Origin: CAZCCC01 sp964535715
GTDB taxonomy: Bacteria; Patescibacteriota; Patescibacteriia; Buchananbacterales; UBA6539
Direction of reading: 5' to 3'
Assembly (NCBI GenBank): GCA_964535715.1
Contig: CAZHUO010000005.1
Coordinates: 1 to 60,279, forward strand
DNA: 60,279 bases
Position numbers and translations under genes: made by a program. Shown here piece after piece: positions 16,625 to 26,038 of this stretch (positions within the stretch are counted from its first letter, which is position 1; every line of letters begins with the position of its first letter). The notes under the pieces are model-generated. The model did no database searches. It was not told the origin of the DNA and saw only the letters and a list, made by a program, of their open reading frames with translations.

Positions 16625-18358
16625 ATGTTTAATGAAGGACGTCTAAAAAAGATACTCATTGAAACAAAAACAATCGGCGAAAAAGAGTTGACTCTTTATG
16701 TTGAAGAGGCTAATAAAAGAAACCAAAACTTAGAAGAATATTTATACAACCAAAAAATAATAAATGAAGACCAGCTTTACCAAATTATAGCTACATATTT
16801 TGGCCTGCCATTTGTTAACTTAAAGAATGAAACGATCAGAAAAGACATTCTTTTTTTAATACCCGAGCCGATTGCCACAACCCATAAAATTATCGCTTTT
16901 GACAAAAATGAACATGAACTGAAAATTGCGTCTACAAATTCGGAAAATCTCCAAATTTTAGAATTTTTAGCTAAAAAAACCGGCTTGGAGACAAAAATTT
17001 ATATTACTACTCCCGAAGGAATATCTGAAGGTTTAAAAAACTACCACAAAGGCTTAAAAGCCGAATTCAGCGAAATAACTAAGGAAAAAGAAAATAACAA
17101 TGCGGATGAAAGCACGGGAGTCAAGCTCAAAGAACTGGCTCATGACCTGCCGGTAATAAGAATTGTTGATACGCTGCTTGAATATGCTATCTTTGAAAAC
17201 GCCTCTGATATTCATATCGAGCCGACCGAAAAAGAAGTCTTAGTACGTTATCGGATTGACGGCGTACTGCGCAACGTAATGACATTGCCAAAATCAGCCC
17301 ATGCCGGCATTATTGCGAGAATTAAAATTCTTGCCAATTTAAAAATAGATGAACACCGGCTGCCTCAAGACAGCAGGTTTAAAATTGTAACAAACGAATA
17401 CAAAGTTTCATTTAGGGTTTCTTCCGTTCCAACTTATGACGGTGAAAAAGTTGTTTTAAGGGTTTTAAATGAACAGACCGGAATAATTGACTTGGACCGG
17501 CTAGGATTTGGAAAAAAAGCTTTGGAAGGAATAAAAAGAAATATCAGCAAACCTCATGGAATGGTTTTGGTAACCGGACCAACCGGTTCGGGCAAAACAA
17601 CGACTTTATATTCCATTTTAAACGTCCTAAACAAGCCGGAAATAAACATAACGACAATCGAAGACCCAATCGAATACCGGATGGCCGGCCTTAATCAAAG
17701 CCAAGTCAATCCGAAAATCGGCTACACTTTTGCCTCAGGCCTAAGGTCGTTTTTAAGACAGGACCCGGATATCATTATGGTTGGAGAAATCCGCGATAAA
17801 GAAACTGCTGAAATCGCCATTCATGCGGCTTTAACGGGTCACTTAGTTTTATCAACATTACACACTAATGACGCCCCAACTACCCTGCCTCGCTTAACTG
17901 AAATGGGAGTTCCTTCTTTTTTAGTCGCTTCAACCACAAATATAATAATCGCCCAAAGGCTTGCCAGAAAAATCTGCCAAGACTGCATTGAAAGCTATAC
18001 TCTCGATAAGAAAGAAATAGAAAAGCTGGAGAAGCAAATCAATCTCAATTCAATTTTGGAAACATTAGAAAAAGAAGAATTGGTTACAAAAAAACAAAGT
18101 CGAGAATCGCTTTTGTTTTACCGAGGTAAGGGCTGCAAAAAATGCTCAAAATCCGGCTACAAAGGCAGAGTTGGCCTTTATGAAGTTTTAGAAGTAACCC
18201 CGGAAATTTCCGAATTGATCATGAAAGGGTCAAACTCAAATGATATCTATAAAGCGGCAAAATTACAGGGAATGCTTAACATTTTGGAAGACGGATTTGT
18301 TAAAGCTAAAACCGGCATCACGACCATTGAAGAGATATTAAGGGTAACTAAAGATTAA
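16625..18358 (+). CDS. pilB: Type IV pilus assembly ATPase
   Basis: A GspE/PilB-family hexameric ATPase that powers pilus extension. It has an N-terminal MshEN-type domain (residues about 1-140), then an N2 region and a C-terminal ATPase domain. The latter shows Walker A GPTGSGKTTTLYS, the aspartate box EDPIEY, Walker B PDIIMVGEIRD and the histidine box STLHTND. A C4 zinc site is formed by CQDC and CKKCSKSGYKGR. The length of 577 residues fits PilB. It is the first gene of the plus-strand pilus locus; no PilT retraction ATPase is in the window. Confidence 0.95.
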   Translation: MFNEGRLKKILIETKTIGEKELTLYVEEANKRNQNLEEYLYNQKIINEDQLYQIIATYFGLPFVNLKNETIRKDILFLIPEPIATTHKIIAFDKNEHELKIASTNSENLQILEFLAKKTGLETKIYITTPEGISEGLKNYHKGLKAEFSEITKEKENNNADESTGVKLKELAHDLPVIRIVDTLLEYAIFENASDIHIEPTEKEVLVRYRIDGVLRNVMTLPKSAHAGIIARIKILANLKIDEHRLPQDSRFKIVTNEYKVSFRVSSVPTYDGEKVVLRVLNEQTGIIDLDRLGFGKKALEGIKRNISKPHGMVLVTGPTGSGKTTTLYSILNVLNKPEINITTIEDPIEYRMAGLNQSQVNPKIGYTFASGLRSFLRQDPDIIMVGEIRDKETAEIAIHAALTGHLVLSTLHTNDAPTTLPRLTEMGVPSFLVASTTNIIIAQRLARKICQDCIESYTLDKKEIEKLEKQINLNSILETLEKEELVTKKQSRESLLFYRGKGCKKCSKSGYKGRVGLYEVLEVTPEISELIMKGSNSNDIYKAAKLQGMLNILEDGFVKAKTGITTIEEILRVTKD

Positions 18359-18368
18359 AAATAAATTA

Positions 18369-19454
18369 ATGATTAACGGATTTATATCTAAACTTAAAAA
18401 TATAATCGGCTTCCAAAAAAAAATTTCCCTGCCCCAAAAAATTTTTTTTGTCCAACAGCTTGAAGTAATGTTAAAAGCCGGAATATCCTTATCAGCCGGT
18501 CTAAAAACGCTTTCAAAACAGACAACTTCAAAATCATTTAAAATCATCCTTCTTGATCTTGAGCAATCCGTGGAAAAAGGAAATTTACTTTCAAAGGGGC
18601 TGGAAAAACACCAAAAGGTATTCAGCGAACTTTTCATCAATATGATCAAAGCAGGTGAAACTGCGGGAAAACTTGAGGAGGTCTTAAAGCAGCTGTTTGT
18701 ACAAATGAAAAAAGATCACGAAATAATTGCAAAAGTAAAAGGAGCAATGATATATCCGGCAATCGTTATTGCCATGATGATTATAATCGGGGCTTTAGTC
18801 TTAGTTTACGTTATACCGACAATGTCAGGGATTTTTTCCGAGATGGACGTCAAACTACCCCTTGCAACCAGAATTTTAATAGGAACAAGCGAAGTTGCAT
18901 TAAATTATGGAATATATATTTTAGTTGCAGCTGCAATCATTATTACTATATTCAGCCGCTTGATTTCGGTGCCAAAAGGAAAAAGAATATTTCATAAAAT
19001 GCTTTTAAAAATGCCTATAGTCGGGGGAATTATAAAAAAAATTAATATCGCCCGATTTTGCAGAACTTTAAGCTCCCTTTTAAAAACCGACATTCCAATA
19101 GTCCAGTCATTTGAAATAACAGGCAAAGTTTTGGGCAATATGCGGTATAAAGACGCTTTATTTGAAGCCAGGGAAAAAATAAAAAAAGGAGTGGCTATAA
19201 AAGACTCAATAAACAGCTATCCTGATTTATTTCCGCCCGTTATTTTACAGATGATTTCTGTCGGTGAAGAAACCGGGACATTGGATAATATTTTGGAAGA
19301 ATCAGCAATATTTTACGAAGAAGATGTCAGTCAAACAATGAGCAATCTTCCGTCAATTTTAGAACCAGTTTTAATGGTAATTTTAGGTGTGGGAGTCGCC
19401 GGCATGGCGGTTGCCGTAATTATGCCTATGTATTCCTTAAGCCAGCAAATTTAA
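18369..19454 (+). CDS. pilC: Type IV pilus inner-membrane platform protein
   Basis: A 361-residue GspF/PilC-family platform protein with two copies of the T2SSF domain (about residues 20-145 and 220-345). Each is followed by hydrophobic segments, near 120-145, 175-195 and 325-355. Typical motifs are KAGISLSAGL, MIKAGETAGKLEEVL and SVGEETGTLDNIL. It couples PilB motor action to pilin insertion. It starts 10 bp after pilB. Confidence 0.93.
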   Translation: MINGFISKLKNIIGFQKKISLPQKIFFVQQLEVMLKAGISLSAGLKTLSKQTTSKSFKIILLDLEQSVEKGNLLSKGLEKHQKVFSELFINMIKAGETAGKLEEVLKQLFVQMKKDHEIIAKVKGAMIYPAIVIAMMIIIGALVLVYVIPTMSGIFSEMDVKLPLATRILIGTSEVALNYGIYILVAAAIIITIFSRLISVPKGKRIFHKMLLKMPIVGGIIKKINIARFCRTLSSLLKTDIPIVQSFEITGKVLGNMRYKDALFEAREKIKKGVAIKDSINSYPDLFPPVILQMISVGEETGTLDNILEESAIFYEEDVSQTMSNLPSILEPVLMVILGVGVAGMAVAVIMPMYSLSQQI

Positions 19455-19457
19455 AGT

Positions 19458-19898
19458 ATGAAAAAAATATATGGCTTTTCACTTATTGAAATAATGGTTG
19501 TTTTGGCAATCGTGTCATTGCTTTCTCTAATCAGCGCACCGCTATTAACAAATTATCAAAAATCAAGCAAGTTGCAGAACGAGACAAGATTGCTTGCCAC
19601 AAATTTAAGACTGGCTCAGCAGCTTGCAATTACCGAACAGAATATATATTTTTTAAGCCTTGACCCAACAGTATCAATTTACCAAATAATCAATTCAAAA
19701 AATAATAGCGTAATCAAGGAAGTGCAGCTTAATTCCGAAGTCGTGATATATGAAATAAACGGATTTACAGAAAACAAAGTCCAATTCAATTCAACCGGCG
19801 GAGTGCTTGAAACCGGCTCTGTATCGCTTGCTAATTCAAAAAATAAAATATCAACTCTTGAAATCAGGCCGTCTGGGTATGTTAAAATTATTGAATAA
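19458..19898 (+). CDS. Prepilin-like protein (PulG/PilE type)
   Basis: A 146-residue class III prepilin. After a short MKKIYG leader the cleavage site G|FSLIE has Phe+1 and Glu+5, followed by a hydrophobic helix (IMVVLAIVSLLSLISAPLL). The rest is a soluble domain. It starts 3 bp after pilC. It may be a minor pilin of the FimT/GspH type. The prepilin peptidase that would process it is not in the window. Confidence 0.88.
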   Translation: MKKIYGFSLIEIMVVLAIVSLLSLISAPLLTNYQKSSKLQNETRLLATNLRLAQQLAITEQNIYFLSLDPTVSIYQIINSKNNSVIKEVQLNSEVVIYEINGFTENKVQFNSTGGVLETGSVSLANSKNKISTLEIRPSGYVKIIE

Positions 19899-20328
19899 TA
19901 AAAACCAAGATAAATTTTCCGTTAAAGGTTTTACAATCATCGAGGCTACTTTAGCCGTCGTTATTTTAATGGTCGGTTTCATGTCGGTGATTGAATTTTT
20001 TCCTTTTGCCTTAAAAATTATCGGCGACTCACAAAACCTGGCAATTGCATCCAACTTAACTTTATCAAAAATTGAAGAAATAAATTCTCTTCCCTACAGT
20101 GAAATTGGAATTGGAACAATTGAACAAAAACAAAGGATTTCCGGCGACTTGGAAAGCTATCTTTATGATTTCAGCCGCCAAACAGATGTTTCATACCTAG
20201 ACTCAAATCTCAGCCCAAGCATCATAGACAGCGGCCTTAAAAAAATAACAGTTACAACGTATTGGAAATCTCCGGTTATCTCAGGCGAAAAATCAACACA
20301 AATAAGCACAATCATTGCCAACTACTAA
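19879..20328 (+). CDS. Prepilin-like minor pilin (PilV/GspI type)
   Basis: Translation from the ATG at 19879 gives about 149 residues with leader MLKLLNNKNQDKFSVKG, cleavage site G|FTIIE and hydrophobic helix LAVVILMVGFMSVIEFFPFAL. A longer in-frame start exists at 19807, but it would add residues encoded inside the preceding gene. The chosen start overlaps that gene by 20 bp. The IEAT motif and position suggest a PilV-like minor pilin. Confidence 0.8.
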   Translation: MLKLLNNKNQDKFSVKGFTIIEATLAVVILMVGFMSVIEFFPFALKIIGDSQNLAIASNLTLSKIEEINSLPYSEIGIGTIEQKQRISGDLESYLYDFSRQTDVSYLDSNLSPSIIDSGLKKITVTTYWKSPVISGEKSTQISTIIANY

Positions 20329-20331
20329 AAT

Positions 20332-20907
20332 ATGCATTTAATGAAGTCACTAAAAACCCAAAAGGGATTAACGCTTTCCGAGCTGATGATAGCGGTAATG
20401 ATTGGCCTTTTGGTCTTGTTGATAATATCAAGCATTTTTATGCTTAATCAAAAAGTCTTTCGAAAAAGCAACACTAAGGCGGAGCTGATACAAAATGCAA
20501 GGATCGCCCTTGACTTAATGGCTAGAGAAATCAGGCAAGCCAATAAAATTGTAACCATACTTCCGGTAAACAACTCAGACCCAAATCTATTAAGTGAAGA
20601 GATTTTATTTGAGGACGGCCACAATTCTTCTTATATTCAATACATAAAGTACTATCTGAACAACACTGACTTAAAAAGACAGACAATCGCCTATTATTTT
20701 GAAACCGAACCGGAAGTTTATGTCCACTGGAACGATTTCGACGCTTTTGGCAATCCGGAAATTACAATATTGGAAGACAAGCTTATTGGCGAAAATTTTT
20801 CCGATATTTTCTTTTACGGAGAAGACCGCATTAATATTGAATTAATTCTGGAAAAAAGCAATGAAATAATTCAAATAAAATCAATAATTAACCCCCGAAA
20901 CATTTAA
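20332..20907 (+). CDS. Prepilin-like minor pilin (PilW type)
   Basis: A 191-residue prepilin with cleavage site G|LTLSE and helix LMIAVMIGLLVLLIISSIFML. A segment typical of PilW/GspJ minor pilins follows (NARIALDLMAREIRQANKI). The start is 3 bp after the upstream stop; a second ATG three codons later is equally possible. It is likely part of the pilus tip complex together with the neighbouring prepilins. Confidence 0.85.
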   Translation: MHLMKSLKTQKGLTLSELMIAVMIGLLVLLIISSIFMLNQKVFRKSNTKAELIQNARIALDLMAREIRQANKIVTILPVNNSDPNLLSEEILFEDGHNSSYIQYIKYYLNNTDLKRQTIAYYFETEPEVYVHWNDFDAFGNPEITILEDKLIGENFSDIFFYGEDRINIELILEKSNEIIQIKSIINPRNI

Positions 20908-20909
20908 GA

Positions 20910-22115
20910 ATGATTGATCAAATAGAAAAAGAAAAAGGAATCGTATTGGTAATATCAGTTTTGATTTTAACCACTTTAATGATGGTTGGCTCTTATTTGT
21001 TGTCGTCAGCTAATTCTGAAAATAAAATTTCCAACGCCCAATCAATTGCAACCAAAAACTATTACTTGGCGGAAGCGGGAATTAATGATATGGCATGGAA
21101 AATAAAAAATGATTCAGCAACAAGACAAGCATTCCTTTTAGGCCAGCTTGATTCTTCTCACAGTATATCCAGAAGTAATGTTTTTGATGATTCAAATGCA
21201 GGCTACCAGGCTTGTGCTGTAAATACTACACCGGCCGAGGCTTGGATAATTGCCACTTCAACATATAAAATCGGAAATAGCTACTCACAGCGGGTGATAA
21301 AATCATACATAACTAAAGCTACCGGCAGCACAAATGAATGGGGATTTGCCTCGTTTGCCGGCGGGAGAGGATCACAGCAAAATGGAAATTTCCTATTTAA
21401 TGGAACCGGTGTGGTTTTAACCGCGAATGGCGGAAGAATACACGCCAACCAGGAATTAAAAGTCCAGAAGGCGGAGATAATTGTAAATGACGGAGCTATT
21501 ACATCGGCAAACGTGATAAATGAAGTTGCCGGCGGCAGAATTACATTAAGTAACAGCTATCAGGAAGTTCCGACTTCTACCGTCGATATGCTTCAGATCG
21601 ACTTTGATTCTGACGACGTTAATTCCTGGAAAAATCGCGCCACCCAAACCTACACAAAAGATGAATTTAAAAACTTGCCCGACAACACAACACTGAACGG
21701 AATAATATATGTCTCTGACGATGCCGAGATAACAGAAAAAAACTTTACAATCAACGGTGTTTTGGTGGCAAATGGCGACATTAATATTTCTTTTTCCGAA
21801 AAAACATTGACGATAAACAGCGATCTAATATACGGTGGCGGCTTATTGTCAAAAGGAAACGTCTACATAACTACATCACAAGGAAGCGCTTTAATTGACG
21901 GCTTGATTTATGCATCGGATAATCTCGACATCACAAGCCTGGGCACAAACTTTGTAATTAACGGAAGCATTACCGGCTTTGATGCGGAAATTACCGCCAG
22001 CGGCAAGTCGATTATTTTAAATTATGCCCCTGAAAAATTTCAGTCGGTTATAAATCCAATATATAATCCATCATCACCTCTTATTAAAATTGATCACTGG
22101 GAAGAAAAATATTAA
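20910..22115 (+). CDS. PilX-like pilus assembly protein with a repetitive beta-rich C terminus
   Basis: A 401-residue protein whose N terminus (KGIVLVISVLILTTLMMVGSY) and YYLAEAGI motif match PilX-type minor pilins, although Glu+5 is absent. Residues from about 150 on are rich in short alternating strands with patterns like GxIYVSDDAEIT, GVLVANGDINI and DGLIYASDNLDIT. They suggest a beta-helix such as is found in DUF7305-like C termini. It ends the first pilus sub-operon. Its role is probably at the pilus tip; adhesion is a guess. Confidence 0.8.
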   Translation: MIDQIEKEKGIVLVISVLILTTLMMVGSYLLSSANSENKISNAQSIATKNYYLAEAGINDMAWKIKNDSATRQAFLLGQLDSSHSISRSNVFDDSNAGYQACAVNTTPAEAWIIATSTYKIGNSYSQRVIKSYITKATGSTNEWGFASFAGGRGSQQNGNFLFNGTGVVLTANGGRIHANQELKVQKAEIIVNDGAITSANVINEVAGGRITLSNSYQEVPTSTVDMLQIDFDSDDVNSWKNRATQTYTKDEFKNLPDNTTLNGIIYVSDDAEITEKNFTINGVLVANGDINISFSEKTLTINSDLIYGGGLLSKGNVYITTSQGSALIDGLIYASDNLDITSLGTNFVINGSITGFDAEITASGKSIILNYAPEKFQSVINPIYNPSSPLIKIDHWEEKY

Positions 22116-22119
22116 ATAA

Positions 22120-22149
22120 TTGTTTAATTCATAACAAATTTGTTATAAT
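22120..22149 (+). promoter_or_regulatory. pilM promoter with overlapping palindrome
   Basis: A perfect TATAAT (22144-22149) has a partial -35 TTGTTT at 22120-22125 (18-bp spacing). A perfect 16-bp palindrome ATAACAAATTTGTTAT (22131-22146) overlaps the -10. Like the pilB promoter palindrome it uses TAACA/TGTTA half-sites. Confidence 0.55.
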
Positions 22150-22173
22150 AAGGAAAAGAATATAAATTTTCAT

Positions 22174-23217
22174 ATGCCATTTGGACTTGATTTAAGCGAC
22201 CAATCACTCAGACTCGTAAAACTAAAGAAGAAAGGAAAAAAAATATACATTGATTCTTACGGCGAAATAAAAATTCCTGCAGGAATAATTTTTAATGGCC
22301 AAATAAATAATGAAAAAGAAAAGGATCTGATAGATTTATTAAAAAAATTGATTAAATCTTCGAAAGGATCAAAAATAACGACAAAAGATATTATTGCTGT
22401 TTTGCCAGAATCAAAAACTTTCATTAAAGTCATTGATATAAACGGTTCTTCCGATGATAAAAATGATTTATCAAAATTAATAAATGAAGAAATAAAAAAT
22501 CATATTCCTTTCAGTACAGACGACATCTATATTGACTGGCAAATAATTGAAAAAAAATCAAACGATTTAAAAGTTTTAGTCGGCGCCGTACCCAAAATAA
22601 TATCCGATGCTTATTTAAATATTCTAGAAAGAAGCGAGCTTAGTCCTTATATTTTTGAAATTGAGGCGGCTGCAATTGCAAGAAGCATTATTAATCCAAA
22701 AGAACCGGGCGGCAAAATAATAATTGATTTTGGCGCTGTCAGAACTGGTTTGATTTTATACGCAAAAAAAACCATACAGTTTACTGTCAGCCTCCCAATA
22801 TCAGGAAATGATATTACAGAAACAATATCTAAGGCTTTGAATATTGATTTAGAAAAAGCCGAAGAGGCAAAGATAGTTTGCGGGCTGGATCAAAATAAAT
22901 GCGAAGGAGCTCTGATAAAAGTTTTAATTTTGCCAATAGACAATCTGACAAGGGAAATAAAAAAAGCCATTGATTTTTACCAGCTGAACTTTCAGGACAA
23001 AGAACAAATTTCCGAAATAATCCTTTGTGGCGGCGGAGCGAACTTACTAAACATTGAAAAAGTAATTTCTCAAAAAACAGGCATAAAAACAAAAATTGGC
23101 AACCCTTTGCTGCAAATTGCGAAAAACAATAAAATTAATATCCCGGAAAACGAAATTCTTTCATATACAAGCGCCATCGGACTGGCTTTAAGAGCTTTAG
23201 AGAAAAACCAATTATGA
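22174..23217 (+). CDS. pilM: Type IV pilus assembly protein PilM
   Basis: A 347-residue actin-like ATPase (FtsA/PilM fold) that binds the cytoplasmic tail of PilN and links the motor to the membrane complex. It opens with the phosphate-1 motif FGLDLSDQSLRLVKL. It also has IIIDFGAVRTGLILY near residue 190 and the adenosine motif ILCGGGANL near residue 285. It overlaps pilN by 4 bp. Confidence 0.93.
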   Translation: MPFGLDLSDQSLRLVKLKKKGKKIYIDSYGEIKIPAGIIFNGQINNEKEKDLIDLLKKLIKSSKGSKITTKDIIAVLPESKTFIKVIDINGSSDDKNDLSKLINEEIKNHIPFSTDDIYIDWQIIEKKSNDLKVLVGAVPKIISDAYLNILERSELSPYIFEIEAAAIARSIINPKEPGGKIIIDFGAVRTGLILYAKKTIQFTVSLPISGNDITETISKALNIDLEKAEEAKIVCGLDQNKCEGALIKVLILPIDNLTREIKKAIDFYQLNFQDKEQISEIILCGGGANLLNIEKVISQKTGIKTKIGNPLLQIAKNNKINIPENEILSYTSAIGLALRALEKNQL

Positions 23218-23750
23218 TCACCCTAAATTTAATCGCGCCGGAGAAAAAACAAGAATTCAGGCTAAGGCAGGTTTATATAATGATAAAAAATCTGATTATT
23301 CTTTTATTATTGATTGTGATTATTTCATCAATAATTTTGCTTTTTGCAAAAATGATCATACAGGAAAACTTCAACAAAGTCGTCGAATATTCAACAATGA
23401 CGACAAAATACGCAAACATCTTCAATAAGGACGTTAAAGAGTTTAATTTATATATTAATAATTTGGAAAAAATTCAAGAAAAAAATATTAATTGGACGCA
23501 ATTTATCATTAAATTATTAGGATTGATACCAAAAGAAATAAATTTATACAGCCTTGATATACAAACCGAAAAAATCCTAATGACCGGATTTGCTGAAAAC
23601 AGAGAAAGCCTTAAAAAATTTCAGGATAATTTAAATAATAGCGGCTTATTTTCCAATGTTGAAATACCGCTTAATGATTTGATAAAAAAAGAAAACATTA
23701 ATTTCAGCATCAAGGCAGAAATAAATACCAACCAATTGAAAAAAATATGA
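23214..23750 (+). CDS. pilN: Type IV pilus assembly protein PilN
   Basis: A 178-residue bitopic protein. The N-terminal INLI-type motif appears as MITLNLIAPEKK, which in the family contacts PilM. A membrane helix follows at about residues 26-47, then a coiled region and a ferredoxin-like periplasmic domain. It overlaps both pilM and pilO by 4 bp (ATGA), pointing to translational coupling and stoichiometric assembly. Confidence 0.88.
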   Translation: MITLNLIAPEKKQEFRLRQVYIMIKNLIILLLLIVIISSIILLFAKMIIQENFNKVVEYSTMTTKYANIFNKDVKEFNLYINNLEKIQEKNINWTQFIIKLLGLIPKEINLYSLDIQTEKILMTGFAENRESLKKFQDNLNNSGLFSNVEIPLNDLIKKENINFSIKAEINTNQLKKI

Positions 23751-24298
23751 GCTTAAAAAAAAGAATTATATTATTTTTTGCAATAGTAGCAATATCAAAT
23801 TTTTTTATTGTATATTTTATAATGATTCCGACGATTATTGATATAAAAAAAATAAGCCAGTCAATTTATGCTGAAAGAGTTGATTTGGAAAAAAAATATC
23901 AAAAAGGCCAGCTTCTTAAGGAAACAATAGAAAATTTTTCAAAAATAAAATCAGAAAAAGAAAAATTTGAGAAATCTTTCATTACCGAAGGCAAAGAACT
24001 GGAATTTATCAATGCTTTGGAAAAAATTTCAGAAAATTACGGAGTTTCCCAAAATATTTCCTTGCAAAAAAATCAAGAAAAAACCAGTGAAAAAAATTTC
24101 TACTACCAATTACCTCTGCAAATGACTTTAAGTGGAGATTTTATAAGTATATTAAAATATTTAAGCGAACTTGAAACGATCAGCTACTATTTCAATATAC
24201 CAACTGTCAATATAACGGCTAAAGACGGCCAAACAACAGTAAATCTTATTGGCGAAGTTTTTATCAAAAAACAAACCATGGAGGAAAAATCAACATGA
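23747..24298 (+). CDS. pilO: Type IV pilus assembly protein PilO
   Basis: A 183-residue bitopic protein with a membrane helix at about residues 7-27, a coiled-coil stretch (residues 35-75, rich in K/E) and a C-terminal domain fitting PilO (LQMTLSGDFISILKYLSELE). PilO pairs with PilN to form the alignment subcomplex. It overlaps both neighbours by 4 bp. Confidence 0.85.
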   Translation: MSLKKRIILFFAIVAISNFFIVYFIMIPTIIDIKKISQSIYAERVDLEKKYQKGQLLKETIENFSKIKSEKEKFEKSFITEGKELEFINALEKISENYGVSQNISLQKNQEKTSEKNFYYQLPLQMTLSGDFISILKYLSELETISYYFNIPTVNITAKDGQTTVNLIGEVFIKKQTMEEKST

Positions 24299-24663
24299 AA
24301 TTGAAAATAAATATGCCAAAATCAATATTTTCGTCAAAAAATCTTTATATTTTATCCTCATTAATGATAATCACCGTCTTACTAGTACTTGGTTTTTTCT
24401 TATACGGAAATATTTACCAAACAATAACTCAATCCGAACAAATAATTATTCTCAAGCAAGAGGTAGCACCGGATATTGTAAATATGAAAAAATTCAATGA
24501 TGTATTACAAAAAATTACTAAAAAAACGTCATTAAAAGAAATTGACTGGAAAAAAATAAATAATCCATTTTTAGTTCCTGCAGCTGAAGTCGAAATTGCA
24601 GTTCCTGAAGAAATTATACCTAATCAGGAAACGTTAGAAAACCAAAATAATCCGACAGAATAG
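24295..24663 (+). CDS. Small membrane-anchored protein at the end of the pilus operon
   Basis: A 122-residue protein with a membrane helix at about residues 17-38, a short soluble part containing the sequence WKKINNPFLVPAAE, and an acidic tail. Its position after pilO and coupling by a 4-bp overlap match PilP. It is shorter than PilP and lacks a lipobox, so the name is not applied. Probably a partner of the PilN/PilO complex. Confidence 0.72.
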   Translation: MKLKINMPKSIFSSKNLYILSSLMIITVLLVLGFFLYGNIYQTITQSEQIIILKQEVAPDIVNMKKFNDVLQKITKKTSLKEIDWKKINNPFLVPAAEVEIAVPEEIIPNQETLENQNNPTE

Positions 24664-24670
24664 GGATATA

Positions 24671-24705
24671 AAAAAATTGGCTTTTTTAATTGGTCAATTT
24701 TTTTT
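24671..24705. terminator. Terminator between converging pilus and Isc operons
   Basis: A 9-bp A/T-rich stem (24671-24679 with 24695-24703) has a 15-nt loop and flanking A and T runs. It starts 8 bp after the last pilus gene and could serve both strands. Confidence 0.5.
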
Positions 24706-24717
24706 ATAAAATTAAAT

Positions 24718-25887
24718 TTATTTAATCGGCGACATCTTCCTTAACTTCTCGACTATTTTTGGCAATTTAGCAATTAAAAAATCAATATCCTTTTCCGTAT
24801 TTTGGCGGCCCAAGGTTACACGAAGGCTGCCATGGGCCAAAAGCGGATCCATTCCCAAAGCCATCAAAACATGAGAAGGTTCAAGCGAACCAGATGAACA
24901 GGCAGATCCGGTTGAAACATTAATTCCTTCCTGATCTAAAAGCAAAAGCATACTTTCACCTTCAACTCCTCTAAAGCTGAAATGAGCATTATTAAAGACT
25001 CTTTTATTTAAATCGCCGTTTATTTTTGAATTGGGAATATTATTTAAAACTCCGGCAATCAACCTATCCCTTAATTTTTTAACATTAATAACGCTCTTTC
25101 TGTCGTTAATAATCAATTCGACTGCCTTGCCCAGTCCGACAATAGCCGAAACATTCAAAGTTCCCGGTCTGACGCCGCCTTCCTGATGTCCGCCAAATTG
25201 AATAGGAAAAACAGGCACTCCGGCTCCGCGATATAAAACTCCGATGCCTTTTGGTCCATAAATTTTATGGCCTGACATTGAAAGCAAATTAACTCCTATT
25301 TTTTTAACATCCATATCGCAGTAATTTGCCGCTTGCACCGCATCAGTATGAAAATAAATTCTGTTTTCTATTTTCTTTTTTCTATTTTCTATTTTTATCA
25401 TATCCCCAATTTCAGTAATCGGCTGAATCGTACCGATTTCATTATTAACATACATTATTGAAACTAAAACCGTATTATCTCTAATTGATTTTTTCACTTC
25501 TTCAGCAGAAACCAAACCATTACTGTCACAACCGACATAAGTTACAGCAATTCCTCGTTTTTCCATTTCCTTACAAGACTCCAGTATTGCCGGATGCTCA
25601 ATTTTGGATGTAATTATATGATCACCGGGCTTGGCAGTGCCAAGAATGACTAAATTATCGCTTTCAGTAGCACCTGAAGTAAAATAAACCTCATTGGTTT
25701 TGCATCCTAAAAAATCAGCAACAATTTCTCTGGCATTGTCAACTGCTGCCATCGCTTTCTGGCCAAAGCTGTGGATTGAAGATGCATTGCCAAAAATATC
25801 CGAAAAATAAGGCATCATCGCCTTTAAAACTTCCGGATCAACCGGAGTGGTGGCAGAGTGGTCGAAGTAGTAACGTGAACTTAACAT
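24718..25887 (-). CDS. iscS: Cysteine desulfurase (NifS/IscS family)
   Basis: A PLP enzyme that takes sulfur from cysteine for Fe-S cluster assembly. It opens with YYFDHSATTPVD. The PLP lysine is in MSGHKIYGPKGIG near residue 208, the histidine region is ITSKIEHPAIL, and the active cysteine is in STGSACSSGSLEPSH near residue 325. This is a group I arrangement. A longer start at 25917 would encode MEFEIYNFNF from the adjacent palindromic repeat, so the ATG at 25887 is preferred. It is the last gene of the Isc operon. Confidence 0.94.
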   Translation of the reverse strand: MLSSRYYFDHSATTPVDPEVLKAMMPYFSDIFGNASSIHSFGQKAMAAVDNAREIVADFLGCKTNEVYFTSGATESDNLVILGTAKPGDHIITSKIEHPAILESCKEMEKRGIAVTYVGCDSNGLVSAEEVKKSIRDNTVLVSIMYVNNEIGTIQPITEIGDMIKIENRKKKIENRIYFHTDAVQAANYCDMDVKKIGVNLLSMSGHKIYGPKGIGVLYRGAGVPVFPIQFGGHQEGGVRPGTLNVSAIVGLGKAVELIINDRKSVINVKKLRDRLIAGVLNNIPNSKINGDLNKRVFNNAHFSFRGVEGESMLLLLDQEGINVSTGSACSSGSLEPSHVLMALGMDPLLAHGSLRVTLGRQNTEKDIDFLIAKLPKIVEKLRKMSPIK

Positions 25888-25889
25888 AA

Positions 25890-26010
25890 AATTAAAATTA
25901 TAAATCTCAAATTCCAAACAAATTTCAATATTTAAATTATAAATTACAAACTATCTAAGCTTAGCTGTTTGGAATTTTAGAATTGATATTTGAGATTTCT
26001 TTTATTATTT
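25890..26010. repeat. Intergenic palindromic element, family 1 copy A
   Basis: An imperfect inverted repeat whose left arm AAATCTCAAATTCCAAAC faces GTTTGGAATTTT and ATTTGAGATTT in the right arm. The centre contains TAAGCTTAGCT. Closely related elements are at 28078-28195 and 49124-49225. It fills the gap between iscS and the NifU-domain gene. Confidence 0.7.
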
Positions 26011-26038
26011 GTAATTCGGCATTTGGTGCTTTAACATC

